NCBI RefSeq assembly: GCF_002379095.1
Contig: NZ_NBZV01000011.1
Span: 1-64,000 of the forward strand
Length of the DNA: 64,000 nucleotides
Source of the DNA: Polaromonas sp. AER18D-145
GTDB lineage: Bacteria > Pseudomonadota > Gammaproteobacteria > Burkholderiales > Burkholderiaceae_C
Direction of reading: 5' to 3'
Translations under genes and position numbers: made by a program
Notes under the pieces: model-generated
What the model was told of the DNA's origin: nothing
Database searches by the model: none
What the model saw: the letters and a program-made list of their open reading frames with translations, nothing else
In this document: in pieces, positions 44,670-53,361 of the stretch
Numbering within the stretch: the stretch's first letter is position 1
How the letters are laid out: the number at the start of each line of letters is the position of its first letter

Positions 44670-46519
44670 CAGAACGCCTCCTCCGGCAAGTCGGCGCAGG
44701 TCAGATCGCGGGCTGCGACCACCTGGAGCCAAGCGTCGATTTTAGGCAATTCGTAGTGATAAAAGTAGCGGACCGCGCCCAATTTACCGGCGGTAACTGC
44801 TATTGATTTTGTAGCATCGGCCTGCAGCGCGGCCAGCGCCACGTCCAGCCAGATCCAGGCCAGCACGGTATGGCCGAAGCCCTGCATGTAGGGCACGGCA
44901 TTGGCCAGCGCATCCTGCGGGTTGCCGGTGGCCCAGGCGGCCTGGGTGGTCGCCCCGACCTGCTGCAGCGCCTGGCCCAGCGCCTTGGCATAGTCCGCGA
45001 GTTCCGGCACCTGGCTCGCCCGCTCCATCGTGCTGTGGATGCGCGCCGCCAGCAGCTGCAGGCCCTTGCCGCCCTCCATCAGCACCTTGCGGCCCAGCAG
45101 GTCGGTGGCCTGGATGCCGTGGGTGCCCTCGTGGATCATGTTCAGGCGGTTGTCGCGCCAGTACTGCTCGACCGGGAAGTCGCGCGTGTAGCCGTAGCCG
45201 CCGTGGATCTGGATCGCCAGCGAGTTCGCCTCCAGGCACCATTCGCTGGGCCAGCTCTTGGCAATCGGCGTCAGCACCTCCAGCAGCAGGCGGGCATCGT
45301 CCGCCGGACCGGCCTCGGCCGTGTGCTGCTCGTCCACCAGGCGGGCGCAGTACAGCTCCAGCGCCAGCGCGCCTTCGCAGTAGGCTTTTTGCGCCAGCAG
45401 CATGCGTTTGACATCGGCGTGTTCGATGATGCGCACCTGCGGCTGGGCCGAATCCTTGCCCGCCGGTCCGACCGGCCTGCCCTGCGGCCGGTTCTTCGCG
45501 TAGTCGAGCGAGGCGTAGTACCCGGCCATGCCCAGCATGACGGCCGCCGTGCCCACGCCGATGCGGGCCTCGTTCATCATGTGGAACATGCAGCGCAGGC
45601 CTTCGTGCGGCTTGCCGACCAGGTAACCCACGGCACCGGCCACCGGTCGTCCTGAGCCTGTCGAAGGGACCGGGTACTTGCCCTCGCCGAAATTGAGCAG
45701 CGTGTTGGTCGTGCCGCGCCAGCCGAGCTTGTGGTTCAGGCCAGCCAGTGCCACGTCATTGCGTTCGCCGGTCAGCTGGCCATCCGTGCCCACCATTTTC
45801 TTGGGCACGATGAACAGCGAGATGCCGCGCGTGCCGGGGATCAGTTTGCCGTCCGGCCCGGGAATTTTTGCCAGCACCAGGTGAATGATGTTTTCGGTGA
45901 GCTCGTGCTCGCCGGCCGAGATCCACATCTTGTTGCCCTTGAGCCTGTAGCGCGGGCCCAGCGGCTCGGCTTCGAAGTCGTCGCCGTCCGGCACGGCGCG
46001 TGTCGTGATGTCGCTCAGCGAGGAACCGGCCTGCGGCTCGGACAGGCACATGGTGCCGGAAAAACGCCCGGCAAACTCGTTGCGCGCGAACACCTCTTTC
46101 TGCGCTTCGGTGCCGTGCACCAGCAGCAGGTTGGCATTGCCCTTGGTCAGCAGGCTGGAGCCTATGCTGACCGAGGCCATGGCGAAAAAACAGTTGGCCG
46201 CGGCCTCGATGGTGTAAGGCAGCTGCATGCCGCCTTCGTCGTAGTCCTGCGCGGCGCTGAGCATGCCGGAGCCGGCGTAGGCCTTGTGCGCCTCGTGCGT
46301 GGCCTGCGGCAGGATCACTTTTTCGCCGTCGAACTGCGGCTCCTGGGTATCAACCAGCCGGTTGAAAGGCGCAAATTTTTCACGCGCGATGCGTTCGCAG
46401 GTGTCGAACACCGCGTCGAAGGTCTCGCGCGAATGATCGGCAAAACGCTCGCGCTGGTTCAGCGACTCGGCGGCCAGCCACTGGTAGAGCAGGAAATCAA
46501 GGGTGGGTCTCAGGCTCAT
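44669..46519 (-). CDS. acyl-CoA dehydrogenase (long form)
   Basis: 616 residues from MSLRPTLDFLLY. The FAD enzyme has MCLSEPQAGSSLSDITT, YRLKGNKMWISAGEHEL, MNEARIGVGTAAVMLGMAGY and IHGGYGYTRDFPVEQYWRD, plus the extra C-terminal domain of about 150 residues typical of this class. It makes the first double bond in acyl-CoA oxidation. An in-frame 19-bp dispersed repeat (45650-45668) encodes PSTGSGRP near residue 285. GCTATTGATTTTGTAGC (44800-44816), part of a second repeat family, is also in frame near the C-terminus. Confidence 0.9.
   Translation of the reverse strand: MSLRPTLDFLLYQWLAAESLNQRERFADHSRETFDAVFDTCERIAREKFAPFNRLVDTQEPQFDGEKVILPQATHEAHKAYAGSGMLSAAQDYDEGGMQLPYTIEAAANCFFAMASVSIGSSLLTKGNANLLLVHGTEAQKEVFARNEFAGRFSGTMCLSEPQAGSSLSDITTRAVPDGDDFEAEPLGPRYRLKGNKMWISAGEHELTENIIHLVLAKIPGPDGKLIPGTRGISLFIVPKKMVGTDGQLTGERNDVALAGLNHKLGWRGTTNTLLNFGEGKYPVPSTGSGRPVAGAVGYLVGKPHEGLRCMFHMMNEARIGVGTAAVMLGMAGYYASLDYAKNRPQGRPVGPAGKDSAQPQVRIIEHADVKRMLLAQKAYCEGALALELYCARLVDEQHTAEAGPADDARLLLEVLTPIAKSWPSEWCLEANSLAIQIHGGYGYTRDFPVEQYWRDNRLNMIHEGTHGIQATDLLGRKVLMEGGKGLQLLAARIHSTMERASQVPELADYAKALGQALQQVGATTQAAWATGNPQDALANAVPYMQGFGHTVLAWIWLDVALAALQADATKSIAVTAGKLGAVRYFYHYELPKIDAWLQVVAARDLTCADLPEEAF
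45650..45668. repeat. 19-bp repeat TCCTGAGCCTGTCGAAGGG inside a coding sequence
   Basis: Identical to 5583-5601 within repeat copy A. This motif is a widespread dispersed repeat in many proteobacteria. Here it is in frame with the acyl-CoA dehydrogenase gene. Confidence 0.8.
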
Positions 46520-46541
46520 GGGGATCCGATCTGGAGGAAGT

Positions 46542-46973
46542 TCAGGTGGCGCTGCTTTTGCCCGGCAGCCGGACGATGGTGCCCTGGGCCACGGCGCAGA
46601 GTTTTTCCTGGCCGTCCACCAGGACAAACACGTCGCAGCGGCACACCGCCTGCGATTTGCCGGCATGCACGGCTTCGGCGCGCGCAATCAGGCGCTCGCC
46701 GACCGCGGGCCGCAGGTAGTTGATCTTGAATTCGGAGGTGACGACGGCCCAGTCCAGGGCCGTGCCGCCGGCATAGGTCAGCGCATTGTCGGCCGCGTAA
46801 CTGACCACCCCGCCATGCACAAAACCGTTCTGCTGGAGGATGTTCGGCGTGATGGGCACCTGCAGCTCGCACCGGCCCAGGGACAAGGCATGCAGCTCGG
46901 CGCCTATCAACACGCTGAAAGGCTGCAGGGCCAGAAACGCCTGCCCTTTCTGAAGGAGCAGGGTTTCATCCAT
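46542..46973 (-). CDS. PaaI/YigI-type hotdog thioesterase
   Basis: 143 residues. LGRCELQVPITPNILQQNGF, VHGGVVSYAADNALTYAGG and TSEFKINYLRPAVGERLI show the hotdog fold with its HGG loop. It probably hydrolyses acyl-CoA made in the pathway and sits between the thiolase and the acyl-CoA dehydrogenase genes with short gaps. Confidence 0.88.
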   Translation of the reverse strand: MDETLLLQKGQAFLALQPFSVLIGAELHALSLGRCELQVPITPNILQQNGFVHGGVVSYAADNALTYAGGTALDWAVVTSEFKINYLRPAVGERLIARAEAVHAGKSQAVCRCDVFVLVDGQEKLCAVAQGTIVRLPGKSSAT

Positions 46974-46988
46974 GCGAGTGAATGCCTG

Positions 46989-48164
46989 TTACAGGACTTC
47001 GAAAATGCCGGCCGCGCCCATGCCGCCGCCAATACACATGGTCACGCAGACACGTTTGGCGCCGCGACGCTTGCCTTCGATCAGCGCATGGCCGGTCAGG
47101 CGCTGGCCGCTGACGCCGTAGGGGTGGCCCACGGCAATCGCACCGCCGTTGACATTGAGCTTGTCCATCGGAATGCCCAGCTTGTCGCGGCAGTAAATGA
47201 CCTGCACCGCAAAGGCTTCGTTGAGTTCCCACAGGTCGATGTCGCTGACCTTCAGGCCCAGGCGGGCCAGCACCTTGGGGATGGCGTACACGGGGCCGAT
47301 GCCCATTTCGTCAGGCTCGCAGCCGGCGACCGCAAAACCGAGGAAGCGGCCCAGCGGCGCCAGGCCTTTTTTCTCGGCCACTTTTTCATCCATCACCACG
47401 ACAGCGCCGCCGCCGTCGGAGAACTGGCTGGCATTGCCGGCCGAAATCACGCCGCCGGGAACGGCCGGCTTGATGCCGCTGATGCCTTCCTTGGTCGTGC
47501 CTTCGCGAATGCCTTCGTCCTTGCTGACCGTCACCTGCTTGGTGGTCAGACCCATCACGGCGTCGGCCACACCCATGGTGACGGTGATCGGTGCAATTTC
47601 GGCGTCGAACAGGCCGGCAGCCAGGGCCGCCGAGGCTTTTTGCTGGCTGGCGGCACCGTATTCGTCCATTTGCTCGCGCGTGATGCCATAACGCTTGGCG
47701 ACCTGCTCGGCCGTCTGCAGCATGTTCCAGTAGATCTCGGGCTTGTTCTTGACCAGCCACGGGTCGGCCAGCATGTGGGTGTTCATTTCCTGCTGCACGC
47801 AGGAAATGCTTTCAACGCCACCGGCCACATAGATGTCGGCTTCGCCGGCAATGATGCGCTGGGCGGCCAGGGCAATGGTCTGCAGGCCGGACGAACAGAA
47901 ACGGTTGACGGTCATGCCCGACACGGTGATGGGGCACCCGGCGCGCAGCGCGATCTGGCGCGCAATGTTGGCGCCGGTCGCGCCTTCGGGGTTGGCGCAG
48001 CCCATGATCACGTCCTCGACCTCGCCAGCCTCGATGCCGGCGCGCTGGATGGCGTGTTCGACCGCGTGGCCGCCCAGGGTGGCCCCGTGGGTCATGTTGA
48101 AAGAGCCCTTCCAGCTTTTGGCCAGGGGGGTGCGGGCGGTGGAAACGATTACAGCTGAAGTCAT
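46989..48164 (-). CDS. acetyl-CoA C-acyltransferase (thiolase)
   Basis: 391 residues. The nucleophile Cys is in [18 protein letters not shown] (about residue 90), the His in [20 protein letters not shown] and the second Cys in [15 protein letters not shown]. It performs the last step of beta-oxidation, cleaving 3-ketoacyl-CoA with CoA. It lies 15 bp after the multifunctional FadB-like gene, so the two likely work as a pair like FadB and FadA. Confidence 0.93.
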   Translation of the reverse strand: MTSAVIVSTARTPLAKSWKGSFNMTHGATLGGHAVEHAIQRAGIEAGEVEDVIMGCANPEGATGANIARQIALRAGCPITVSGMTVNRFCSSGLQTIALAAQRIIAGEADIYVAGGVESISCVQQEMNTHMLADPWLVKNKPEIYWNMLQTAEQVAKRYGITREQMDEYGAASQQKASAALAAGLFDAEIAPITVTMGVADAVMGLTTKQVTVSKDEGIREGTTKEGISGIKPAVPGGVISAGNASQFSDGGGAVVVMDEKVAEKKGLAPLGRFLGFAVAGCEPDEMGIGPVYAIPKVLARLGLKVSDIDLWELNEAFAVQVIYCRDKLGIPMDKLNVNGGAIAVGHPYGVSGQRLTGHALIEGKRRGAKRVCVTMCIGGGMGAAGIFEVL

Positions 48165-48179
48165 GAAAATCTCCGGAAA

Positions 48180-50279
48180 TTAATTGAACGTCTTGCCTTC
48201 GGCGGCCAGCTTGGCAAGCAAGGGCGCCGGTTGCCAGAACTTGGCGTCGTCCAGCGGGTTCTGGGCAAAACGCTTCATGCTCTGCACCACATTGAACAGG
48301 CCCACCTGGTCGGCGTAATTCATGGGGCCGCCGCGGTAGATCGGGAAACCGTAACCCATGAGGTAGACCATGTCGATGTCGCTGGCTTTGGACGCAATGC
48401 CCTCTTCCAGAATGTGCGCGCCTTCGTTGACCAGCGCGTAAACCAGGCGCTGGACGATTTCCTCGTCGGAGATCTTGCGTGGTGTGATGCCCAGCGATGC
48501 GCGGTGGTCTTCAATCATCTTGACCACCTCGGCGTTTGGAATCGCGTCGCGTTTGCCGGGCACGTAGTCGTACCAGCCGGCACCGGTCTTCTGGCCGAAG
48601 CGGCCCTTCTCGCACAGCAGATCCGCAGTCTTGCTGTACTTCATGTCCGGCTTTTCCTGGTAGCGGCGCTTGCGGATGGCCCAGCCGATGTCGTTGCCGG
48701 CCAGGTCGCCCATGCGGAACGGGCCCATGGCCATGCCGAATTTTTCCATCGCCTTGTCCACCTGCGCGGGCGTGCAGCCCTCGTCGAGCAGGAAGCCGCC
48801 TTGGCGGCCGTACTGCTCGATCATGCGGTTGCCGATGAAGCCATCGCAGACGCCGGACACGACGGCGGTTTTCTTGATTTTTTTGCTGACGGCCATCACC
48901 GTGGCCAGCACGTCCTTGGCGGTTTTTTCCCCGCGCACGACTTCGAGCAGCTTCATCACATTGGCCGGGCTGAAGAAATGCATGCCGACCACGTCCTGGG
49001 GACGCTTGGTGAAGGCCGCGATTTTGTTGACATCCAGCGTCGAGGTGTTGGAGGCCAGGATAGCGCCCGGTTTCATCACGCGGTCGAGTTCCTTGAACAC
49101 TTTTTCCTTGACACCCATTTCCTCGAACACGGCCTCGATCACCATATCGGTATCCTTGAGCTCATCGTAGCTCAGCGTGGTGCTGAGCAGGCCCATGCGC
49201 TGCTCGTACTTGTCCTGCTTGAGCTTGCCCTTCTTGACCTGGGCTTCGTAGTTCTTGCGGATGGTGGCAATGCCCTTGTCCAGCGCCTCCTGCTTCATTT
49301 CGAGCATCTTGACGGGAATGCCGGCGTTCAGGAAGTTCATGGCAATGCCGCCGCCCATGGTGCCGGCGCCAATGACGGCGACGGACTGGATCTCGCGCTT
49401 GGGCGTGTCTTCCGGCACGTCCGGAATTTTGGACGCAGCGCGCTCGGCCGCGAAAATATGGCGCAACGCCTTGCTCTCCGGCGTCCACATCAGGTTGATG
49501 AAGATCTCGCGCTCAAACAGCATGCCTTCGTCGAATTTCTTCTTGGTCGCGGCCTCCACGGCATCCACGCACTTGACGGGGGCCGGAAAATTCTTGGCCA
49601 TGCCCTTGACCATGTTGCGCGCAAACTGGAAGTAGGCGTCGCCGCCCGGGTGTTTGCAGGGCAGGTTGCGCACCAGCGGCAAGGGGCGCGTGTCGGACAC
49701 GGACTGGGCAAAGGCCAGCGCTTCCTGGGCCAGTGATTCAGCGGACGCCGCCATCTTGTCGAACAGCTTCTGGCCGGGGATCTGGGCCAGCAGTTCGCTC
49801 TTGACCGGCTCGCCGCTGACAATCATGTTCAGGGCCGGCTCGACGCCGAGCGCGCGCGGCAGCCGCTGCGTGCCGCCGGCACCGGGGATCAGGCCGAGCT
49901 TGACTTCAGGCAGTGCCACGCTGCAGCCAGGCGCTGCAATGCGGTAGTGGCAGCCCAGCGCGAGCTCCAGCCCACCGCCCATGCAGACCGAATGAACCGC
50001 CGCAACCACTGGCTTGGGAGAATTCTCAAGCGCGAGGATCACGCTCAGCAGGTTGGGCTCGGCCAGTGCTTTCGGCGTGCCGAATTCCTTGATGTCGGCA
50101 CCGCCGGAAAAGGCCTTGCCTGCACCGGTCAGCACAATGGATTTGACGGCCGCATCGGCATTGGCTTTTTGCAGGCTGTCGGTGATGCCCACGCGGGTGG
50201 CATGACCCAGGCCATTGACCGGGGGGTTGTCGAGCGTGATCACCGCGACACTGCCGTGGACTTCGTATTTGGCTGTCAT
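48180..50279 (-). CDS. multifunctional enoyl-CoA hydratase / 3-hydroxyacyl-CoA dehydrogenase (FadB/FadJ-like)
   Basis: 699 residues. Residues 1-190 form an enoyl-CoA hydratase/isomerase with GKAFSGGADIKEFG, HSVCMGGGLELALGCHYRIA and KLGLIPGAGGTQRLPRALG. From about residue 298 there is a 3-hydroxyacyl-CoA dehydrogenase with the NAD site VAVIGAGTMGGGIAMNFLNA, SNTSTLDVNKIA, GMHFFSPANVMKLLEVV and the C-terminal dimer domains. It does the hydration and oxidation steps of beta-oxidation. A palindromic operator lies 76 bp upstream. Confidence 0.94.
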   Translation of the reverse strand: MTAKYEVHGSVAVITLDNPPVNGLGHATRVGITDSLQKANADAAVKSIVLTGAGKAFSGGADIKEFGTPKALAEPNLLSVILALENSPKPVVAAVHSVCMGGGLELALGCHYRIAAPGCSVALPEVKLGLIPGAGGTQRLPRALGVEPALNMIVSGEPVKSELLAQIPGQKLFDKMAASAESLAQEALAFAQSVSDTRPLPLVRNLPCKHPGGDAYFQFARNMVKGMAKNFPAPVKCVDAVEAATKKKFDEGMLFEREIFINLMWTPESKALRHIFAAERAASKIPDVPEDTPKREIQSVAVIGAGTMGGGIAMNFLNAGIPVKMLEMKQEALDKGIATIRKNYEAQVKKGKLKQDKYEQRMGLLSTTLSYDELKDTDMVIEAVFEEMGVKEKVFKELDRVMKPGAILASNTSTLDVNKIAAFTKRPQDVVGMHFFSPANVMKLLEVVRGEKTAKDVLATVMAVSKKIKKTAVVSGVCDGFIGNRMIEQYGRQGGFLLDEGCTPAQVDKAMEKFGMAMGPFRMGDLAGNDIGWAIRKRRYQEKPDMKYSKTADLLCEKGRFGQKTGAGWYDYVPGKRDAIPNAEVVKMIEDHRASLGITPRKISDEEIVQRLVYALVNEGAHILEEGIASKASDIDMVYLMGYGFPIYRGGPMNYADQVGLFNVVQSMKRFAQNPLDDAKFWQPAPLLAKLAAEGKTFN

Positions 50280-50354
50280 TTGCTTTTCCTTTGTTGCGTG
50301 TTACCCGACCATGGGCGGGATCAGGTGGTGATTCTCAAACGGCTGGGCGTCCAA

Positions 50355-50376
50355 AAATAGTACGACCGTTCTATTT
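50355..50376. promoter_or_regulatory. TetR-type operator before the FadB-like gene
   Basis: AAATAG-N10-CTATTT with an inner TACGACCGTT that is itself near-symmetric (ACG..CGT). Most positions of the 22 bp are symmetric. It lies 76-97 bp before the start codon. Palindromes of this TAG-ACG-CGT-CTA type are bound by TetR regulators of fatty-acid use such as FadP described for betaproteobacteria; the match to that motif is from memory. Confidence 0.6.
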
Positions 50377-50451
50377 GTCATTGTAGAAGGCTGGCGGGAC
50401 ACTGCAAGCCTGGCCGGCGCCGAGCTTGTCCCTGCCGTGACAAAGTCTGCC

Positions 50452-51147
50452 TCAGACTTCCAGCCACTCCTTGCGGGTGTAGGCGTCGGCGCGCAGGCTT
50501 TCCGGCGTGCCCTCAAACACGATGCTGCCATGGCCCATGACCAGCGCCCGGTCCGAGATCGCCATGGCAATGGTCAGCTTCTGCTCAATCAGCAGCACTG
50601 AAATCCCCTTGGCCTTCAGGGTCTGCAGGTACTGGCCCACGAGTTCGACAATCTTGGGCGCCAGCCCCTCGGTCGGCTCGTCGATGATGATCAGGTCCGG
50701 GTCGCCCATCAGCGCACGGCACAGCGTGAGCATCTGCTGCTCGCCGCCGGACAACACGCCGGCTTCGGTGTGCTGCCTTTCCCTCAGGCGCGGAAACATC
50801 TGGTACATGTCTTCAAACGACCAGCGGCTGCCTTTGCCCTTGCCTTTTTGCCCGAGCATGAGGTTCTGGTGCACGGTGAGCGTCGGGAAGATGTCGCGGT
50901 TTTCCGGCACATAACCAATGCCCAGGTGCGCTATCTCGTAGGCCTTCTGCCCGGTGATCCGCTGGCCTTTCCACTGGATGTCGCCTTCGCATTCCACCAG
51001 GCCCATGATGGCCTTGGCCGTGGTCGACCGACCCGAGCCGTTGCGGCCCAGCAGGGCGACGATTTCACCGGGCTGGACCTCAAAGTGGACCCCGTGCAGA
51101 ACATGGCTCTTGCCGTAGTAGGCGTGGAGATTTTCTATTTTGAGCAT
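50452..51147 (-). CDS. livF: branched-chain amino-acid-type ABC transporter ATP-binding protein LivF
   Basis: 231 residues. Walker A is ALLGRNGSGRSTTAKAIMG; note Arg in place of the usual Lys in GxGKST (GSGRST), an oddity in a key ATP-binding residue. The signature motif is VLSGGEQQMLTLCRALMGDP and Walker B LIIIDEPTEGL. It is adjacent to livG with a 2-bp gap. The substitution deserves checking, because the Lys normally binds the phosphates. Confidence 0.9.
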   Translation of the reverse strand: MLKIENLHAYYGKSHVLHGVHFEVQPGEIVALLGRNGSGRSTTAKAIMGLVECEGDIQWKGQRITGQKAYEIAHLGIGYVPENRDIFPTLTVHQNLMLGQKGKGKGSRWSFEDMYQMFPRLRERQHTEAGVLSGGEQQMLTLCRALMGDPDLIIIDEPTEGLAPKIVELVGQYLQTLKAKGISVLLIEQKLTIAMAISDRALVMGHGSIVFEGTPESLRADAYTRKEWLEV

Positions 51148-51149
51148 GT

Positions 51150-51920
51150 TCAGTGTCCTCCCGCCTGGGAATCGGCCACGGCAGAGCCCAGGTAGGCCTC
51201 CTGCACCCGCGGGTTGGCGCGTACCGCTTCGGGCACGTCAAAGGCCAGAACCTCTCCGTAAACCACCACCGCGATCTTGTCGGCCAATCCGAACACCACC
51301 CCCATGTCGTGCTCCACTGTGAGCAAGGTCTTGCCTGTCGTGACCTCCTTGATCAGGCTGATGAAGCGGCTGGTTTCGCTGCGGCTCATGCCGGCGGTCG
51401 GCTCGTCGAGCAGGATGACGTTGGCACCGCCGGCAATGGTGATGCCGATCTCCAGCGCGCGCTGCTCCGCGTAGGTCAGGTTGATGGCCAGCACGTCGCG
51501 CTTTTTGTCGAGCTTGATCATCTGCATGAGTTCGTCAGCGCGCTGGTTCGCGTCATCGAGGTCGGCCAGGAACTTCAGGAAGGTGTATTTGTAGCCTAGG
51601 CTCCACAGCACGCCGCAGCGCAGGTTCTCGAAGACACTGAGCTTGGGGAAGATGTTGGTGATCTGGAAGCTGCGCGACAGGCCGGCCCGGTTGATCTCGA
51701 ACGGCTTCTTGCCGTCAATGCGCTGGCCGTTGAGCAACACCTCGCCGCTGGTGGGCGCAAAGCGCCCGCTGATCAGGTTGAACAGCGTGGATTTGCCGGC
51801 ACCGTTGGGGCCGATGATGCCAATCCGCTCGCCGGCATTCACGGTCAGGTTCACCCCGCGGATGATTTCGGTCTTGCCGAAACTCTTGCGCAGGTCTTTG
51901 AGTTCAAGTGCGTAGGTCAT
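51150..51920 (-). CDS. livG: ABC transporter ATP-binding protein LivG
   Basis: 256 residues from MTYALELKDLRKSFG. Walker A is GIIGPNGAGKSTLFNLISG and Walker B VILLDEPTAGMS; the signature region is NLTYAEQRALEIGITIAGG, in the variant form usual for LivG. It pairs with LivF to power the LivHM permease. Its leader contains repeat copy E; a longer frame back into that repeat exists but lacks family similarity. Confidence 0.92.
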   Translation of the reverse strand: MTYALELKDLRKSFGKTEIIRGVNLTVNAGERIGIIGPNGAGKSTLFNLISGRFAPTSGEVLLNGQRIDGKKPFEINRAGLSRSFQITNIFPKLSVFENLRCGVLWSLGYKYTFLKFLADLDDANQRADELMQMIKLDKKRDVLAINLTYAEQRALEIGITIAGGANVILLDEPTAGMSRSETSRFISLIKEVTTGKTLLTVEHDMGVVFGLADKIAVVVYGEVLAFDVPEAVRANPRVQEAYLGSAVADSQAGGH

Positions 51921-51980
51921 ATTGCTTTCCACCCAGCCAGTGCACCGTACACGGCGGGGCCAAGGTACCGTCTGTACCAA

Positions 51981-52069
51981 CTGGGGCCGCGGAACCGGCT
52001 TTGCCGGGCAGCAGGCGCAGCGCCCCCCCGGGGGGCAGCGCAGTACACGAAGTGACGAGCGTGGGGGCT
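51981..52069. repeat. GC-rich dispersed repeat, copy E
   Basis: CTGGGGCCGCGGAACCGG, a CCCCCCCGGGGGG hairpin (one base changed from the usual core) and GCGTGGGGGCTCA. It separates livM from livG and touches the livM stop codon. Confidence 0.85.
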
Positions 52070-53358
52070 CATAGTGCCTCCCTGCGCTTGATTTCTTTTT
52101 CAATGTATTCCTGGATCTCGCCCCACTCGTGCAGGAACTGCCGGCGCGTGACCTCGAACAGGCCCAGTCCGGTCAGCATGACAAGTGCCGCACCGAACCA
52201 GCTGTTGACGCTCTTGGCGTCCAGCGGCACGCCCAGAAACTCCAGCTTGGAGCCCAGCGTGGTATTGAGCTGCAGGTGGTAGACCATTTCGATCATGGCG
52301 CCGGCGCCCAGCAGCAGGACCAGCGCGGTGACCGCCAGCGCCAGGTAGCTGCCCCACAGTTGCCTGAGCTTGCCATACAGTGCCACGCGCAGGTTCATCA
52401 TGATCAGGCTGGCAATGCCGCCGGGGGCGTACATGACCATGAACAGGAAAATCAGGCCAAGGTAAAGCAGCCAGGCCTTGGTGAACTCGGACAGCAGCAC
52501 AAAGGCCAGCACCATCAGGATGGCCCCAATGATGGGCCCGAAAAAGAAGGTGGCGCCGCCCAGGAAGGTGAACAGCAGGTAGGCCCCCGAGCGTGCGGCG
52601 CCGACCACTTCCGCGGTGACGATCTCGAAATTGAGCGCGGCCAGTCCGCCCGAGATGCCGGCAAAAAAGCCGGCAATGATGAAGGCGATGTAGCGGACCT
52701 TCTGGGTGTCGTAGCCCACGAACTCCACGCGTTCCGGGTTGTCGCGCACGGCATTGAGCATGCGGCCCAGCGGCGTTCGGGTGAAGGCGAACATGGCCGC
52801 GACCGCGACGAAGGTGTAGGCGGCGATCAGGTAATACACCTGGATCTGCGGACCGAAGGTGATGCCCAGCCGGGCAGTGCCGGTCACCCGGTTGCCTGAC
52901 ACGCCACCCTCCCCGCCAAAAAATTCCGGGATCATCAGCGACAGTGCAAAGACAAGTTCACCCAGGCCCAGCGTGATCATGGCAAAGGTTGTACCGGACT
53001 TGCGGGTGGTGACATAACCGAACAGCACCGCAAAACCCACGCCGGCCAGTCCGCCCACCATGGGCACGAGTGATACCGGCAGCGACAAGGAGCCGCTGGC
53101 GACGCTGTTGAGCGCATGGATGGCCAGAAACGAGCCCAGGCCGGTGTACACCGCATGGCCGAAACTCAGCATGCCGCCCTGCCCCAGCAGCATGTTGTAG
53201 GACAGGCAGGCAATGATGGCAATGCCCATCTGGGACAGCACGGTCATGGCCAGCCCGCTGCCAAACATCAGCGGCGCGACGGCAAGAACCAGGGCGAACA
53301 GCCCCCATGTGAGCCAGCGCCCGATGTTGAGCGGCGCAAATTGGTAATGGTTTTTCAT
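52069..53358 (-). CDS. livM: ABC transporter permease LivM with C-terminal extension
   Basis: 429 residues, about 80-100 longer than typical LivM. The permease part has MGIAIIACLSYNMLLGQGG, MLSFGHAVYTGLGSFLAIHA and the FAGISGGLAALNFEIV loop, with about ten membrane helices. After residue 325 there is an additional hydrophobic segment (YLALAVTALVLLLGAGAMIE), then a charged tail (RRQFLHEWGEIQEYIEKEI). The extension may contact the ATPases. It starts 3 bp after livH. Confidence 0.92.
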   Translation of the reverse strand: MKNHYQFAPLNIGRWLTWGLFALVLAVAPLMFGSGLAMTVLSQMGIAIIACLSYNMLLGQGGMLSFGHAVYTGLGSFLAIHALNSVASGSLSLPVSLVPMVGGLAGVGFAVLFGYVTTRKSGTTFAMITLGLGELVFALSLMIPEFFGGEGGVSGNRVTGTARLGITFGPQIQVYYLIAAYTFVAVAAMFAFTRTPLGRMLNAVRDNPERVEFVGYDTQKVRYIAFIIAGFFAGISGGLAALNFEIVTAEVVGAARSGAYLLFTFLGGATFFFGPIIGAILMVLAFVLLSEFTKAWLLYLGLIFLFMVMYAPGGIASLIMMNLRVALYGKLRQLWGSYLALAVTALVLLLGAGAMIEMVYHLQLNTTLGSKLEFLGVPLDAKSVNSWFGAALVMLTGLGLFEVTRRQFLHEWGEIQEYIEKEIKRREAL

Positions 53359-53361
53359 GAA

